Of a stretch of 64,000 bases of DNA, positions 1 through 12,599 are shown one piece after another. Position numbers and translations under genes: made by a program. The stretch lies in assembly GCA_002914805.1 (NCBI GenBank), contig JXTB01000188.1, forward strand, positions 445,649 through 509,648, read 5' to 3'. The notes under the pieces were generated by a model. The model made no database searches and had not been told where the DNA came from. It saw only the letters and a list, made by a program, of their open reading frames with translations. Origin of the DNA: Parasponia andersonii (Eukaryota > Streptophyta > Magnoliopsida > Rosales > Cannabaceae). Within the stretch, counting starts at the first letter, position 1. Each line of letters begins with the position of its first letter.

Positions 1-365
1 ATTCTTTTAATTTGATAAGATATAGAATAATGTCAAGAGATTTTTTCTCGTCAAGATACCAGCATAAATATCATTATCATTGTCTTCTAAATAAAGACTT
101 TGAATTTAGTCATGATGATAACTCAGATTATCAATGTAGGGATTCCAGTATGGTATCAAAAAATATTCATTGATCAAGGCTCTTCCCGATGTCAAATTTC
201 ACAAATTTTGAAAAATATTCCCTTTATTCAACAGAACCATTGACCTCTACTAACTCCAACACACCGAGTAATTTTTTTATATCTTACGTAAGAATAAAAA
301 AAATTATTATTATAAATTAAATCCTTTATACATTTTCTCACTTTTAGTTTCTATTCAATACTATA
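1..365. other. AT-rich DNA left of the Helitron relic
   Basis: I see no gene that can be supported here. The stretch is AT-rich with scattered stops in all frames. It may be the eroded 5' part of the Helitron that becomes recognisable just after it, but I found no TC-type Helitron 5' terminus. Confidence 0.4.
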
Positions 366-674
366 TTACAGGTAATATTAATGAATATCACAATCACGAA
401 GATTGTTCTTGCGTCTATAAATATTACGGTGCATCTTTTTGGTTTGATGATTCTACGAAAAGAACTTATCCACCAAAATACAATCTATGTTGTAAAGATG
501 GAAAAATTAAACTTCTTCTATTAAAAAATTCTCCTCCAATATTAGATCAATTACTTGATTATTATGGAGAACCCATAAGTACACATTTTTGAAAAAATAT
601 CTGAACCTTTAATTCTATGTTTGCTTTTACATTTTTTGGAGAAAATATAGAACAAAATGCAAAATATTCACATA

Positions 675-722
<48 letters not shown>

Positions 723-2849
723 AATTAATGGTCAAGTGCATCATCTTATGGGATCATTATTACCAATGAATTATAATCCTCTACTATTTTTCCAATTATA
801 TATATATGACACAGATTATGAAACTGAAAATTGAATGTCAATATTTTCATTCGACGATGCTTCAAAATAATTAATAAAATTAATTGTTGAAAGTCTAATT
901 AAAATACTTAATGAAAATAATAAATTAGTAAAACTTTTTCAAATGGTTAAAGATAGATATAATGAAAACGAAATCTCATCCATGAAATTAAGACTGATAG
1001 GATGACAATCAACAAATAATAATCAATATGAATTACCTACTTCAAATGATATAAGAGGTTTAATTGTTGGAGATATTAGTGAATATGAAGAAGGGAGAAA
1101 CATTATTATTTAAGATAAAATATGTAATTTACAAAGAATCACAAAATTACATCCATCTTATATGACCTTATAATATCCACTCTTATTTCTATACGGGAAA
1201 GGATAGTTATAGAATTAATTTAAATTAGAATTTAAATAGACCGAGAAAATGACTTTAACAAATAAAATACCTATGAGAGCATTCTATTGCTATCAATTAC
1301 AATAACGTAAAGATGTAAATAATATTTTATTCAAAAGTGAAAGATTTTTTCAACAATATGTAGTTGATGCATATGCCTCTGTTGAAGAAGGCTAATTAGA
1401 TTATGTCAAAAAAAAAGTTCAAAATAATTTAAGATCTAAAATTTATCAACGTATCCAAGACGCTATTACAAGAGGAGACACAAATGTCAGAGCAATTGGC
1501 AAAAGAATTATTTTTCCGTCTAGCGATATTGGAAGTCCTAGATATGTGATCTAGAATTATCAAGATGTAATGACAATATGTAGACAGTATAGAAATCCTG
1601 ACTTATTCATAATATTTACATGTAATCCTAAATGGCCTGAAATTACACGTGCTTTAAATAAAATTACTTGCTAAAGACCTGAAGACAGACCATATATAAT
1701 TACAAAAATTTTTAAAATAAAACTAAATCGAGTTTTGTCCACTATTAAAATTGACAAAATTTTCGGAACAATTATTGTAGGTTAGAACATATTATTTGAT
1801 TTAATAAAAAATTATACAAAAAAATAATTATTATTATTATCTTTTTTATTATAACTAAGACCTTTTATTTTGTTACGTAGATTTATATGTTGTTGAATTT
1901 CAAAAGTGTAGCCTACCTCATGTCTTTTTTTTATTTTAGTTATATTCTAATGAAATATTATCTGAACCATCACAAATATATAATTTTATTTCAACTGAAA
2001 TACCTGATTATGAAAAAAAAACCCATGAGAATATAGTATCATAGCAGAATTTATGATGCATGAACTATGTGGTGCTGCTAAAACAAATTCCCTATGCATG
2101 AAAAACTCAGTTTGTCTAAAAAAAATTCCCTAAATAATTTAAAAGTAAAACGACTATTGAAAACAATGGATTTATCACATATAAATGTAGAAATACAATA
2201 TTTTATACACAAAAAGAAAGTATTAAATTAGATAACAAATTTGTAGTTCCTTATAACAGAGATTTATACTTAAAATTCCGCGCCTACATAAATTTCAAAA
2301 TATGTTCACAGTCTATATTAATAAAATATTTGTTTAAATATTTAACAAAAAGACTAGATAGAATAAGAGCAATAATAGAAGATAATATATATATAAAACA
2401 CTCTGGATAAACTATTTATAAAGAAATAGATGAAATAAAAAACTATAATAATTGGCAGTATATAACACCATATGAAACTATGTAAAGATTATACGAATAT
2501 CCTATACATCAGAGAAATCCAATAGTACAAAGATTAACAGTTCATTTACCACATATATAAAACATAATATTTCATTCAAACTAATGTTTAAATAATATAA
2601 TTAGACAACTAGGAATCTAAAAAACAACTTTGACAAAATGGATAGGAATTAATAAAATTAGTACAGAAGCCAAACATCTTTTTTATATAAAATTCCTCAC
2701 TAAATGGATATGGAATAATAAAGATAAAATTTGGACTTCTAAAAAATTAGGATACTTAATTAGACAAACTTTTTATATCCATCCAAGTTCCAGAAAGTTA
2801 TATTATCTAAAATTATTATCAAATTATAAAAAAAGATGCAACAAACTTT
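366..2849 (+). pseudogene. Helitron Rep (HUH endonuclease) region, degenerate
   Basis: This is the replication-initiator half of a plant Helitron transposase, which nicks and transfers single-stranded DNA during rolling-circle transposition. Readable pieces in shifting frames follow the family order: a zinc-finger-like N-terminal segment around 400-560 (CSCVYKYYGASFWF, then KYNLCCKDGKIKLLLL), the Rep block around 1570-1670 (CRQYRNPDLFIIFTCNPKWP), an HUH-motif region at 1885-1935 (YVVEFQKCSLPHVFF) and the two-tyrosine region around 2430-2470 (NYNNWQYITPYE). Many stops and frame changes interrupt it. The family HUH motif has histidine, hydrophobic, histidine; here it reads HVF, so the second histidine is lost. 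Both tyrosines of the Y2 motif still seem present. The helicase half follows directly. It is a dead copy; the family assignment is firm, the edges are not. Confidence 0.85.
679..718. repeat. (AT)n microsatellite
   Basis: About 20 uninterrupted AT dinucleotides lie inside the Helitron Rep relic. They expanded after the coding sequence stopped being constrained, since they break the reading frame. Confidence 0.95.
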
Positions 2850-4745
2850 GAATTTATAAGAACTATTAATGGTATCACATATACAACAAATCAAGCAACA
2901 TGTAATGTACTAGGTTTATTAGAAGATGAAAAATAATGGAATAAATCAATATTAGAAGTTTCGTTTTGGTCAACACCACATCAATTGCGATAATTATTTA
3001 CTATAATTTTATTATTTTGTAATATAAATAATCTAGCAATATTACTAGAAAATCATTGGAAGCTTATGGTAGAAGATATTCTACACAGAATCAAAACCTT
3101 ATTCAATAACCCAAACTTTCGAATTTCTAAAAATGAATTATATAATTATGTACTATATGAATTAGAAAAATAATTAAATTTAAATTCATTAGCTCTAACA
3201 AATTTCAACTTACAGTTACCAACTAGAACATTAATTGATGACTTAAATAACAAACTCTTACGAGAAGAATTAGATTATGACATAAATAAATTACGAGAAG
3301 AAAACATTATTTTGAAAAACAAAACATAAATAACAAACAATGTTATATCTATGAACAGATTATAAAATCATTAAACAATAAAATATAAGATTTATTCTTT
3401 ATTTATGAACATGAAGGTACCTAATCAATTTATCTATGGAATACTATTATTACGAAAGTCAGATCAAATATTGGAATCATTTTAGCAGTTGTATTTTCTG
3501 GAATAGCTTCATTATTATTATCTAAAGGTAGAACTCCACATTTAAGATTCTGAATACCCTTATCAACTAATAAATTTTTTACTTACCACATCAAAAAAGG
3601 AACTCAGTTAGCAAAATTAATTGAAAAAGCATCATTAATATTATGGGATGATGCGCCAATGAATAATAAGCATTGTTTTGAAGCTTTAGACAAAACATTA
3701 TAATATTTAAAAGATAATTTTGACCAATTTTTTGGTGAAATGACAATTATATTAGGCAGTGACTTTCAGCGAATTTTGACTATTATACCTGTTGGAACAA
3801 AAGAAGACATAATAAATGTGAGCAGAAATAATTCTTATCTATGGCCATATTTTAAATTACTATCTCTAACAGAAAGCTTGAGATTTAAAAATCCTAATAC
3901 AACAAGAAAAAAAAAAATTTCAAAATGGATATTAAATGTTAGAAAGAGTACTGCAGAAGGAATAAAAGATCCTAAAAATGAAGGTGTAATATAGATTAAA
4001 ATATCGGAAAAATATATAATATAATATAAATAAAATCTAATTGAAAAAATTTTGAAATTAATATCAACGGCTTTGAAATTTTTTTTTAATAACATCGATT
4101 ATATAAGACATAGAGCAATAATAACCCAAAAAAATAATATAGTTGATAGTATAAAAAAATATATATTATCATTAATACCAAATGAATCAAAAATTTATTA
4201 CAGTTATGATATAATAATAATTTTAACTAAAAATATTGATGAATTTAATTTATTATATCCTCAAGAATTTTTACATAGTTTAAATTTTAACAGCATACCA
4301 ATACATAAATTAAATTTTAAAATTAGAATTCTAATAATATTATTGTGAAATTTAAAATAATCAATGGGATTATATTATAGAACAAGACTTATCACCACAC
4401 AATTAACAAATAGAATTATAGAAGATCAAATTATAAGTTCAGATAATAAAAATGAAAAAATATATATTCCAATAATAGAAATGATTGTTAATAAATCCAA
4501 ATCGCCATTCACCTTAAAAAGGCGATAATTCCCTATAAAGACCTATTATGCAATGACAATAAATAAAAACCAAGGACAATCACTAAATAAAATAGACATT
4601 TATTTAGAAAATGAAATCTTTACACATGGTTAATTATATGTAGTTTTATCATGAGTAACAACTCCTAAAGGATTACATATACTAATAAATGAATCCATCA
4701 ATAATATAGTTTATAAAGAAATTTTACATGATATTATGTAAGTAT
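2850..4745 (+). pseudogene. Helitron PIF1-like helicase region, degenerate
   Basis: This is the C-terminal helicase half of the Helitron transposase (superfamily 1B, 5'-3' DNA helicase). The linker typical of plant Helitrons is readable around 2850-3090 (FIRTINGITYTTNQATCNVL, then LFCNINNLAILLENHW). Helicase motifs follow: a ruined Walker A near 3410 (EHEGT, stop, SIYLWNTIIT, where the family has a GTGKT core); a segment ending GIASLLLSKGRTPHLRF near 3500; Walker B as ILWDDAPMNNKHCFEALDKT near 3640; motif III as GSDFQRILTIIPVG near 3755; and the final motif as YYAMTINKNQGQSLNKIDIY near 4545-4605. Stops and frameshifts occur throughout and the nucleotide-binding loop is destroyed, so no active helicase can be made. 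It is in the same orientation as the Rep region upstream. Confidence 0.88.
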
Positions 4746-4873
4746 AAAAATTATATTATTAGTTGAGTATTATGAAAATGTCATATTAATATAGATTTAT
4801 ATTTACATTTGTTAATATTTAAATAAAATTTTCATGTTATTAATTTTTTCTTCCTTTTGTAGCTAAAAGAAAA

Positions 4874-6980
4874 ATGGCAACACCTATACGATCTCTCAAG
4901 CCAAATGAAATTTACGAAGTGATCCAAGCTTATATCATTAGATTCCGGCACAATAATAATTATACAACCGGACGTCTAATAAGTCTGGATTATATTTAGT
5001 TGATCATGAGGTAAAATTAATAGTATTAAATTACGTTATATCATACTACATTATATCATAATTTATTATAATTAATACATATACCTTTTATTATTTTGGA
5101 TTATATAATACTATATAATAATCAAATTCATTTTTTTATTAAAACGCAGCACAAAGTAATCCACGGAACAATAAAAGCTCGAGATGTTGATCATATTTTG
5201 CAATAAATAATTGAAGGACAAGTATATCAATTCAGCAGTTTTAATGTCGCACCGAATAAACCAAGATACAAAGTTGTTCCCCATATTGCGATACTTAAGT
5301 TTGTCAGAGCGACTTTCTTTGCTCCAATAATAGTCTTACTAACAAACATTCCGATGCATAAATTCTATTTCATAGATTTTAATCAACTATCTACAAAAAT
5401 AGATATCCATGATATCATATCAAATATTATTAATTATAATATTATTTCCTAATAAATATGTCCATGATAAATTTTCTTATATTAATTATGCTTTCCTTTT
5501 TTCTCATATAATAGATGTTATAGGAATGTTAATAGAAATACAAGACTTAGAAGAGACAGAGATCAAGAAAAGAATGACACCAAGGCAAACATTGATGATG
5601 TAAAATATTAGGTAAGTAATTCATTTATTATTAACATTCACATATTAAAAAAAGTAATGATTTTGTATTTTGACCATACTTTAATACTGTTTTGTCTGAA
5701 CTGCAGGAGTGAAAAACTACATATCACTTTGTGGAGGTGAAACATAAAAAAAAAATTGATACAGATATTATAAATATTATGGAGGAACCAGTCATAACTA
5801 TCTTTATGTTTATGACAGTAAAATAATATCTAGGTAACTAATAACTATATTTTACCTTTATATATAAAATTATTCATTTCTTTAAAATTATATATTAACT
5901 AACATAAACTTTTGTGTCAAACTAGAAATATATATGTTGCAAGTATAGGTGCAGCAATATATTATATAAATATAAACATGATATAAGCAAATGTATTAAA
6001 CACAAGGTAATAATTATCTTTTATGCTTCTTTGAATTAAAATAAAAAACCTTATTATATTAACTTAATTAAATATTAATCCTTTTTTATTAATTTTTTAC
6101 TCAGGTTTCAACATACAACATAATATATTGAATTCCTTCCAACTCATATTTCAAGAAAAAGACAACTATTAGAATAGTAAAAATTGCAAAATAGAAAAAC
6201 AATTGCAAAACTAAACGAACTGGATCAACTAACTCAACAGGTCAACATAAATACGATAATATTCATAAAAATGTTATTTTAGATTTTAACCTAAACTAAT
6301 ATCAAATGTTTTTTTTTACCTTCAGGGAATCAAATTCACAGTGAAAGCGACAATATTTAAATTTGAAACACATCAAGGTTGGTACTACAATTCTTGCCAC
6401 CATTGTTCAAGATAAGTCCGTGAGGCAAGAAGTGGATGGTGGTGTGACACACAGGGTCATCTAACATCAATCCCAATTTCATCGTAGAATATATAATTAA
6501 ATAATCTGTATCAATATTTCTTTAATTAGTCCACTTATAAAAAAAAATAATAGTTTATAGTACTAAACATTAATCAAAATATTTCTGCTTATTTTTTATA
6601 TTAAATTCTTTTTTCACATTATTGTTTCAACAAGTATAAATTAAATACTAGAATTAAGTATGAAACGAGACTCACTCTTATCACAAAATTTGGGAAAGCA
6701 ACTCAAGTTTTGATTTAAAAAAAAAAAACTATGCTCGGTATTAACAATAACAAAAGGGGAAGATTACACTAATCTAATAATATTACCACCAATAATCAAG
6801 CAACTATGCGGACAATAAAAAATATTTCAAGTTTATTTCAGAACAAGAGGATATTTAATTGACACAGTCGTATCAAAAATATTTGATAACGATGAATCCA
6901 CCACATTGTTACTTCTAGCACCACCAACCATTACCGAAACAGAAGTAGTACTAGTTATATCGATTGATCCCAAAACATTT
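4874..6980 (+). pseudogene. Helitron-associated RPA-like protein, degenerate
   Basis: Many plant Helitrons carry a second gene for a replication protein A-like single-strand-binding protein with OB folds; this looks like that gene. It starts with ATG at 4874 after an intron-like T-rich stretch. The OB-fold signature is clear at 5150-5320 (HKVIHGTIKARDVDH, then GQVYQFSSFNVAPNKPRYKV). A zinc-ribbon type RPA C-terminal domain is recognisable at 6338-6410 (KFTVKATIFKFETHQGWYYN, then SCHHC), and a further block at 6838-6980 (TRGYLIDTVVSKIFDNDEST). The AT-rich gaps between blocks look like introns, with AG before several blocks. A frameshift and a stop near 4998 break the first exon. It lies 3' of the helicase on the same strand, as in autonomous Helitrons. 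Confidence 0.75.
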
Positions 6981-7740
6981 TATCCAAAAAAAAATTACAT
7001 AAAAGTAAAATACCAGTATCAATTTACACTTAATCTTAGAAAATACATAACATATCATATATCATTAAAATAATAATTTTCTATTTTTTTGTTTTTTTTT
7101 CTGGTATTTCAAATCAAAAACAACATCAATAAAATCAAGAAAGCGAAAAACTCATTATGTAATTAATTTAATTATATGAAATAATAAATACCTCATACTT
7201 TAACAACAAAACCTTATTATTTTCCATAAAAAATAATTTAATCTAATACTTTTTTTCTATTCTATTTTGTTTAATTGCAGTGAAGAGGTGTAACAAAAAA
7301 AAGGAAAGCAAAAGTTATGAATCTAATTATTAGTATATTTCAATATAAAAGTATTTTGTAATATTTTGAACAATATCTTATTATATCTTAATCAAATATC
7401 ATTATATTGTAAAAAATTATTAACGATAATAAACAATATAATCATTATTTTATTACTATCTTATTATACTCTGTATATATTCTGTGGCAAATACGCAGGT
7501 AAAAAAACTTGTAATTACTAAAGCACACATAAAATAAATAAAAAGATAAGTCAAGATAAGACATCACAAGCCATGTTAAAAGCACCTCAAATATTCGCTA
7601 AAGCTAGCTTTCTTCTATGTGAATCTATAAACTAAATAAATTAGTAATTTTAATTTTTAAAATAAAAAGATTGAATCATTGAATAAAAAATTACGAAGGA
7701 AATAAAGATATAAATGGGACAGGATGGGCCAACCTAGCCT
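6981..7740. other. AT-rich spacer, Helitron tail to TIR element
   Basis: No gene is seen. The DNA is AT-rich with homopolymer A and T runs. The 3' end of the Helitron (CTRR with a preceding GC hairpin) should be near here, but I could not identify a convincing one. Confidence 0.4.
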
Positions 7741-7747
7741 TTGATAA

Positions 7748-9546
7748 GGGAAATTGACGCAGATAGTTTAAATTTAGGCCAAATTGACTTTTTTAGTTCA
7801 CTTTTTCAAAATGACATTTATAATTCCAAATAATGACTTTTCTAGTTGCTTTTGAAGAGAAAAAAGATAGTCATTCTGAAACTGCCTTTCTGTCATTTTT
7901 CACTTTATTACTAGTAGTCATAATTTGTGACTGATTTTTTTTGAATAGTATGTTTTAAATCATTACGAAGATTGTGAGTTTTGGTTACTAATAGTCACAA
8001 TTTCTGACTGATTTTTCGTTTTGAAGTCATAATTTTGTGGCTTAGTCACAATTTTTATGACACCTTTTCCAGGTATATTTTTAATTATTATAATACTTAC
8101 AATTTTGAAACTGATAATCACAATGTTGTGATTGGTGATCACAATTTGTTTTACATCGTTATGAATAATTAAGACAATTCATATTTTAATGTAACTAATA
8201 GTCACACATTTGTGACGAGTGGTAAAAAAAAGATAGAGAACATGTCACTTGATTTATTTTATCACACACAATTAGTCACACAACAAATGTTCTATTAAGT
8301 ATTATTTATTCTCTTTATTGTTTCCAAAAAACTATTGATTAATTATAATTTAATAAATTATGTCAATAATATTTCTTATAATAGGTGCATCTCGTTCACC
8401 AAATTGGTACCCACCTTATAAAATCAAAATAAATATTCACATTGGCTAACAATAGTTTAATAACTGCTATTTAATAATGAAAAATGGCTAACAAGACCCA
8501 TAACTCACACAAAATCTAATTCTCACATGAAAATCTATAACTTATAAATTAGTAGTCATAATGTGATTAGGCAGTATAATCCCCGATAGTAGTCAAGATC
8601 TATGACTTAGAGTTATAAAGATTGTGACAATCACACATTTGTGACTATTTTCAATGGCTTAATAATTTATAACAATGTCTTATAACAAAACTTTAAACTC
8701 ACACAAATCTATTTTTCACATGAAAAACATGCCATTAAGATTATTATTATGTGACTGTGTCACTTACTTATATTTCTCCAAATAAACTAATTTATTAACA
8801 CACCACTTTTAGTTCACTTAAACCATTATGTCGTTAGTATGCTACAATGCCGCTAATAATCAAATCACCACCACCAGTTTTAATAATCGAATTGGCCAAA
8901 TTCTTAAAAACCCATTTCTCAATAAGATCAAAATATAGTTGTAACAGTCCAAACTTAGCCAATTAAGCTAAATATACACTCACCCCATTGTCGAATGGAG
9001 AAAAAAAAAATCAAAGAAAACTAATTTTCTTCTCAACCAAACCCAGCTTAATAATCCTATTCGATTACCCAATCTATCGTATAGATCGTCCTTAACCTTC
9101 TCTAACCTAAGTAAGGCTACAAGGACAGCCTAACCTAGCTATAGATCCCTAACTAGAGAGGTTTAACTCGACCTCGAAGGTGACCATTGGAGCTCGATAA
9201 GGTTAGAGGAAGAGTGGGACGGCGACTGAAGGTTGGAGGACGACGTCGTCTGTGTTAAAGGAAGTAGAAGAGGGCGCAAGGGATGAGAGACCCCCAAATA
9301 AGGCCTCCTTTGCCTTTGACCACACCAAATCCATGGGTTTGTTATGGCCGAAGCTACGTATCCAAATCCAAAAAAAGAAAAAGAAAACTGATGGGTTTGA
9401 AAGTGATGGGGTGACCTAATTGAAGGTTATTTACACTAAAGATATTTTAGACTGTTGTGTGGGGAATAATATAAATGTCATTTTGAAAAAGTGAATTAAC
9501 AAAGTCAATTTACCATAAATATGAACTACCCGCGTCAATTTCTCTC
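7748..9546 (+). mobile_element. Non-coding TIR element, copy 1 (about 1.8 kb)
   Basis: The ends are inverted repeats of about 75 bp. The left end (from 7748; GGGAAATTGACGC, then TTCACTTTTTCAAAATGACA at 7798-7817) matches the reverse complement of the right end, which finishes GCGTCAATTTCTCTC at 9546. The 7 bp sequence TTGATAA flanks both sides (7741-7747 and 9547-9553), as a target-site duplication would; if the next two bases are counted, a 9 bp duplication with two mismatches is possible. That and the GGGAAATT-type ends suggest a Mutator-like (MULE) element, but this is inference. No transposase is visible. The inside has short GTCACAAT/ATTGTGAC motifs at 7.9-8.8 kb and a more GC-rich centre at 9.05-9.3 kb that could be captured host sequence. 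A second copy in inverse orientation lies at 21.2-23.0 kb. Confidence 0.82.
7910..8770. repeat. Cluster of GTCACAATTTGTGAC-like palindromic motifs
   Basis: Variants of a short imperfect palindrome (AGTCAtAATTTGTGACT, AGTCACAATTTcTGACT, TGATcACAATTTGT and others) recur at irregular 30-80 bp spacing inside the TIR element. The inverted copy at 22.0-22.9 kb has the same cluster. Such subterminal motif clusters can bind transposase in hAT and CACTA elements; here that role is only a guess. Confidence 0.7.
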
Positions 9547-9553
9547 TTGATAA

Positions 9554-10431
9554 CCCACATTTTATACAGGCCTAAAGAGGTCGTGCCTATTTGGGCAGAA
9601 TATGAGCTAAAACGTGGATTGTTAGTTTATATTTTAAAATATCAAATATGTACTTATAGGTCTATAATCTATTCATATTCTTTTAAAATTTGAATAAATT
9701 AAAAATAAATAAATAAATAACAATAAAAACACATAAAGGAAATTATTTAGTTAAGAAATTTATTTATAATTATGTATAAAATAGCTACACGTGGGTCACA
9801 TATGGGCCTATAGAAAGTTGGGTTGATGGGCCTAATACTGAGGCCTAACTTGACTTTTACTATATATATTTGGCCGTGCTAGTACCATGCTTTTTCTTTA
9901 GAATGTGGGCCGATGCACATTGACTTCTCTAAAGAAACAAACAATTAACACAAACAAGTAAAACATAAGGCATTGGAAAATAAAATGAAAAATAAAATAA
10001 AACAAAATATGCATAAAGCAAAGAAATTTCACTTCCTCTTCTTTAATTTAAGATTAAAGATATTATCAACGAAATTTAGAATTGGAAGATGAATTATACA
10101 TAAAAGAAATTTTTAGAAAAATAATAAGACAAAAGACAGAAGGAAATTTTGAATAGGAATATTACTAAGAAATTGAAAAAGAATGAGAGGTATGACAAGG
10201 TGCCATTTTTTCCTTCTTAAACTGTCTCTTTTAGTCATTTTATTGATCAGTATGGTGTCTTTATACGAAGGTATGTATATATAATCCCCTGACATAAAAT
10301 TTTTCTTCTGACCAATAATAAATGTATTAACCCATTTAACCTTACCAACAAAAGAGAAAAAAAGCTCTTATATTCTAGCAAAATACTAGTTTTATTTGTA
10401 TTTTTAGGAAGGGATAATTGCAAAACAAAAA
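9554..10431. other. Intergenic spacer, no gene seen
   Basis: Mixed AT-rich DNA with a few GC-richer patches (9780-9900 has CACGTGGGTC and repeated GGGCCTA words). I find no open frame with family similarity. Short open frames here are not supported by any motif. Confidence 0.5.
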
Positions 10432-11698
10432 GTCCTAAAGTATGACCTTTTGGAATTTAAACATTGTTTTTTAGTTTGTGCAATTATACCTTTATATTTT
10501 AAATTTATGTAAAAATGTACCTTATGTGTACAAAATAGATGATTTGTGATAATCATTTTAAGTTATTCTCAATAGTTTTTCGTATTAGTTGGCTGAAATA
10601 AGATATCCTCAATTCAAATTCTGTATTTAATGAAAAAATTAATAGATAATTTAAAGGGTTAATGACACTATTGGTCCCTAACCTATTACTACTTTGGCAT
10701 ATTAGGCCTCAACCTATTTGTTGTGGCATTTAAGTACTTTATGTTTCTTTTTTTGGCACCAATGGTCCCTTTAGCATATTCTATCTAAGATTATGTTAAA
10801 ATTTATTTCAATGAGAGAGTTTGCACCATTGATCTCGATTTTTCAATTGTTTAATAATTTGGTCCCTAATTTTTTTATTCATATTTTTAATTAATAATAT
10901 TACATCTGCCATTCTTTTAGAAAATTAAATTCAAAGATGGATATAAAACAAATAGTTCATTTAAAAACTAAATTCAAAAAAAAAAATTATATTAATAAAC
11001 TTTAGTTTATGTCAAACTATATTACTTTATGAACAAAATCAAACTATAGTAACTTTATGAACAAAAAATAATTATCTTATTATTTTTAGAACTAAAATAA
11101 TTTTACATATACGCTTTTATACTAGTCACATTTGACTGAAAATTTACTATATCTATTAAATATTCATGTAATTATTAATAGTTCTAAAAAATTAATTAAC
11201 TATTTACAATAAATAAGCTTGAAAAGTTTTATAGTTTTCCATTAAATGCTCATTTCTTTATGTAATTGTATCTGTCAATCTTTTGGAAAATTAATTTTTT
11301 AGAATTTTAATTTTCCGAAAGAGATAGTTATAATATTATTAATCGGAAATATGAATATAAAAAAAATAAACCAAATTGATAAACAATTAAAAAATCAAGA
11401 TCAATGGTATAAAATTTCTCTAATCCAAATATATTTTAAAGAAATATTGGATAGAATATTCCAAATAGACCAATGGTACAAAAAAGAGAAACATTTAGTA
11501 CATGCCACAAAAAAGAGTTGAGGATTAATATGCTAAAATGGTAATAGGTTAGGAACCATAGTGCCATTAATCTTAAATTATATATAGAAGGTGCAAATTT
11601 GCATAGATTTAAAATTCAGAGATATAATTTTACACAAGTTAAAAGACATGATTTAAATTACACGAAGACAATACTACATAGTATTTTTTTTTTTTGCA
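10432..11698. mobile_element. Outer foldback element with about 100 bp TIRs
   Basis: The segment 10432-10525 (for example GTTTGTGCAATTATACCTTT and nearby words) is the reverse complement, with mismatches, of 11583-11698. It encodes nothing that I can see. A second foldback element sits inside it, against its right arm, so the two form a nest. I could not fix a target-site duplication. It is probably a non-autonomous TIR transposon or MITE. Confidence 0.6.
10647..11588. mobile_element. Inner long-TIR foldback element (about 940 bp)
   Basis: The left arm from 10647 (TTAATGACACTATTGGTCCC, then AACCTATTAC and so on) pairs with the right arm ending near 11588. The inverted similarity continues for about 280 bp, through 10830-10930 against 11275-11400. 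Arms this long relative to the loop would give a large hairpin transcript. No coding capacity is visible. It lies inside the outer foldback element and must have inserted later. Confidence 0.7.
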
Positions 11699-12257
11699 GA
11701 ATATATATATCGTATTAAAATTATTCCTTATATCAAATTGAGTCAAAATTACATTATGAAATTGGTCAAATAGTCAAACTGCCTCTGTAATTCTATAATG
11801 AAACACTAACGTGTTAAAAGAAAAGGAAATTTAAAAAAAAAAAAACTATAGATTAAAAAGTATGGTATTCGACATTTTAAGTTATTTGGTTGCAAGTTTA
11901 TTAGAGAATTCGAGTATTTGGTCAGAAACATTTTAGCCATCTTCAGATAAAATTTGATTAAGTCAACATATATTCATCAAAATGGATAATTTTAACCAGA
12001 TCTAACGTACTTTACATTTATGAAAACAAATGATCCAAACTGGCATGAGTGGTTCTCCCCCTCTCATAAGTCGGTGCATTTTTTCCGTAATCAATTCCAC
12101 GAACAGGTGGCATGATTGAAGAGTAGATTTGTCATCCAAGAGGGTAGAGTAAATAGAGCTTTTTGTGATTTATTGATATTATTCGAAATAGAGGCCTAAA
12201 ACCTTAGCTCTAATAGTCCCCGAACTCGGGTACAGAATGAATAAAACTAAGAGCACC
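11699..12257. other. Downstream flank of the AGPase gene
   Basis: AT-rich DNA without a supported gene. The last part (about 12200-12257) is probably just past the 3' end of the minus-strand AGPase transcript. Confidence 0.45.
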
Positions 12258-12263
12258 TTTATT
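12258..12263 (-). terminator. Candidate polyadenylation signal AATAAA (AGPase gene)
   Basis: TTTATT on the + strand reads AATAAA on the minus strand, about 150 nt past the AGPase stop codon, a usual distance for a plant 3' UTR. There is no transcript evidence. Confidence 0.45.
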
Positions 12264-12413
12264 CTAAATTTCACCAGTTGATAGAAATCCTTAGATACAT
12301 GAAAAAGATCAGAACGTCTAATTTACAGATGAGAGCAGCTCAGTTACATAAATGTTAAATCCCGCGAACCAACTTCCTCTAAGCTTTTCATTGGTACAAC
12401 CGAAATCATAGAC

Positions 12414-12563
12414 TTAAATAACTGTTCCATCTTTGATTGTTGCATTCTTCAATATGGCTGTAATACCCGACCTTACGTAAAATCCTTCACTTGATCTATC
12501 TGCTTCTTCAACACCCTAAGAAGTCAAATCAGTCCATTTGAAACCGTGTCAGTCAATGTATTA

Positions 12564-12599
<36 letters not shown>

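Noticed and set aside
2630-2851. Separate small gene at the 73-codon + strand frame
   Set aside because: It is a readable fragment of the decayed Helitron transposase.
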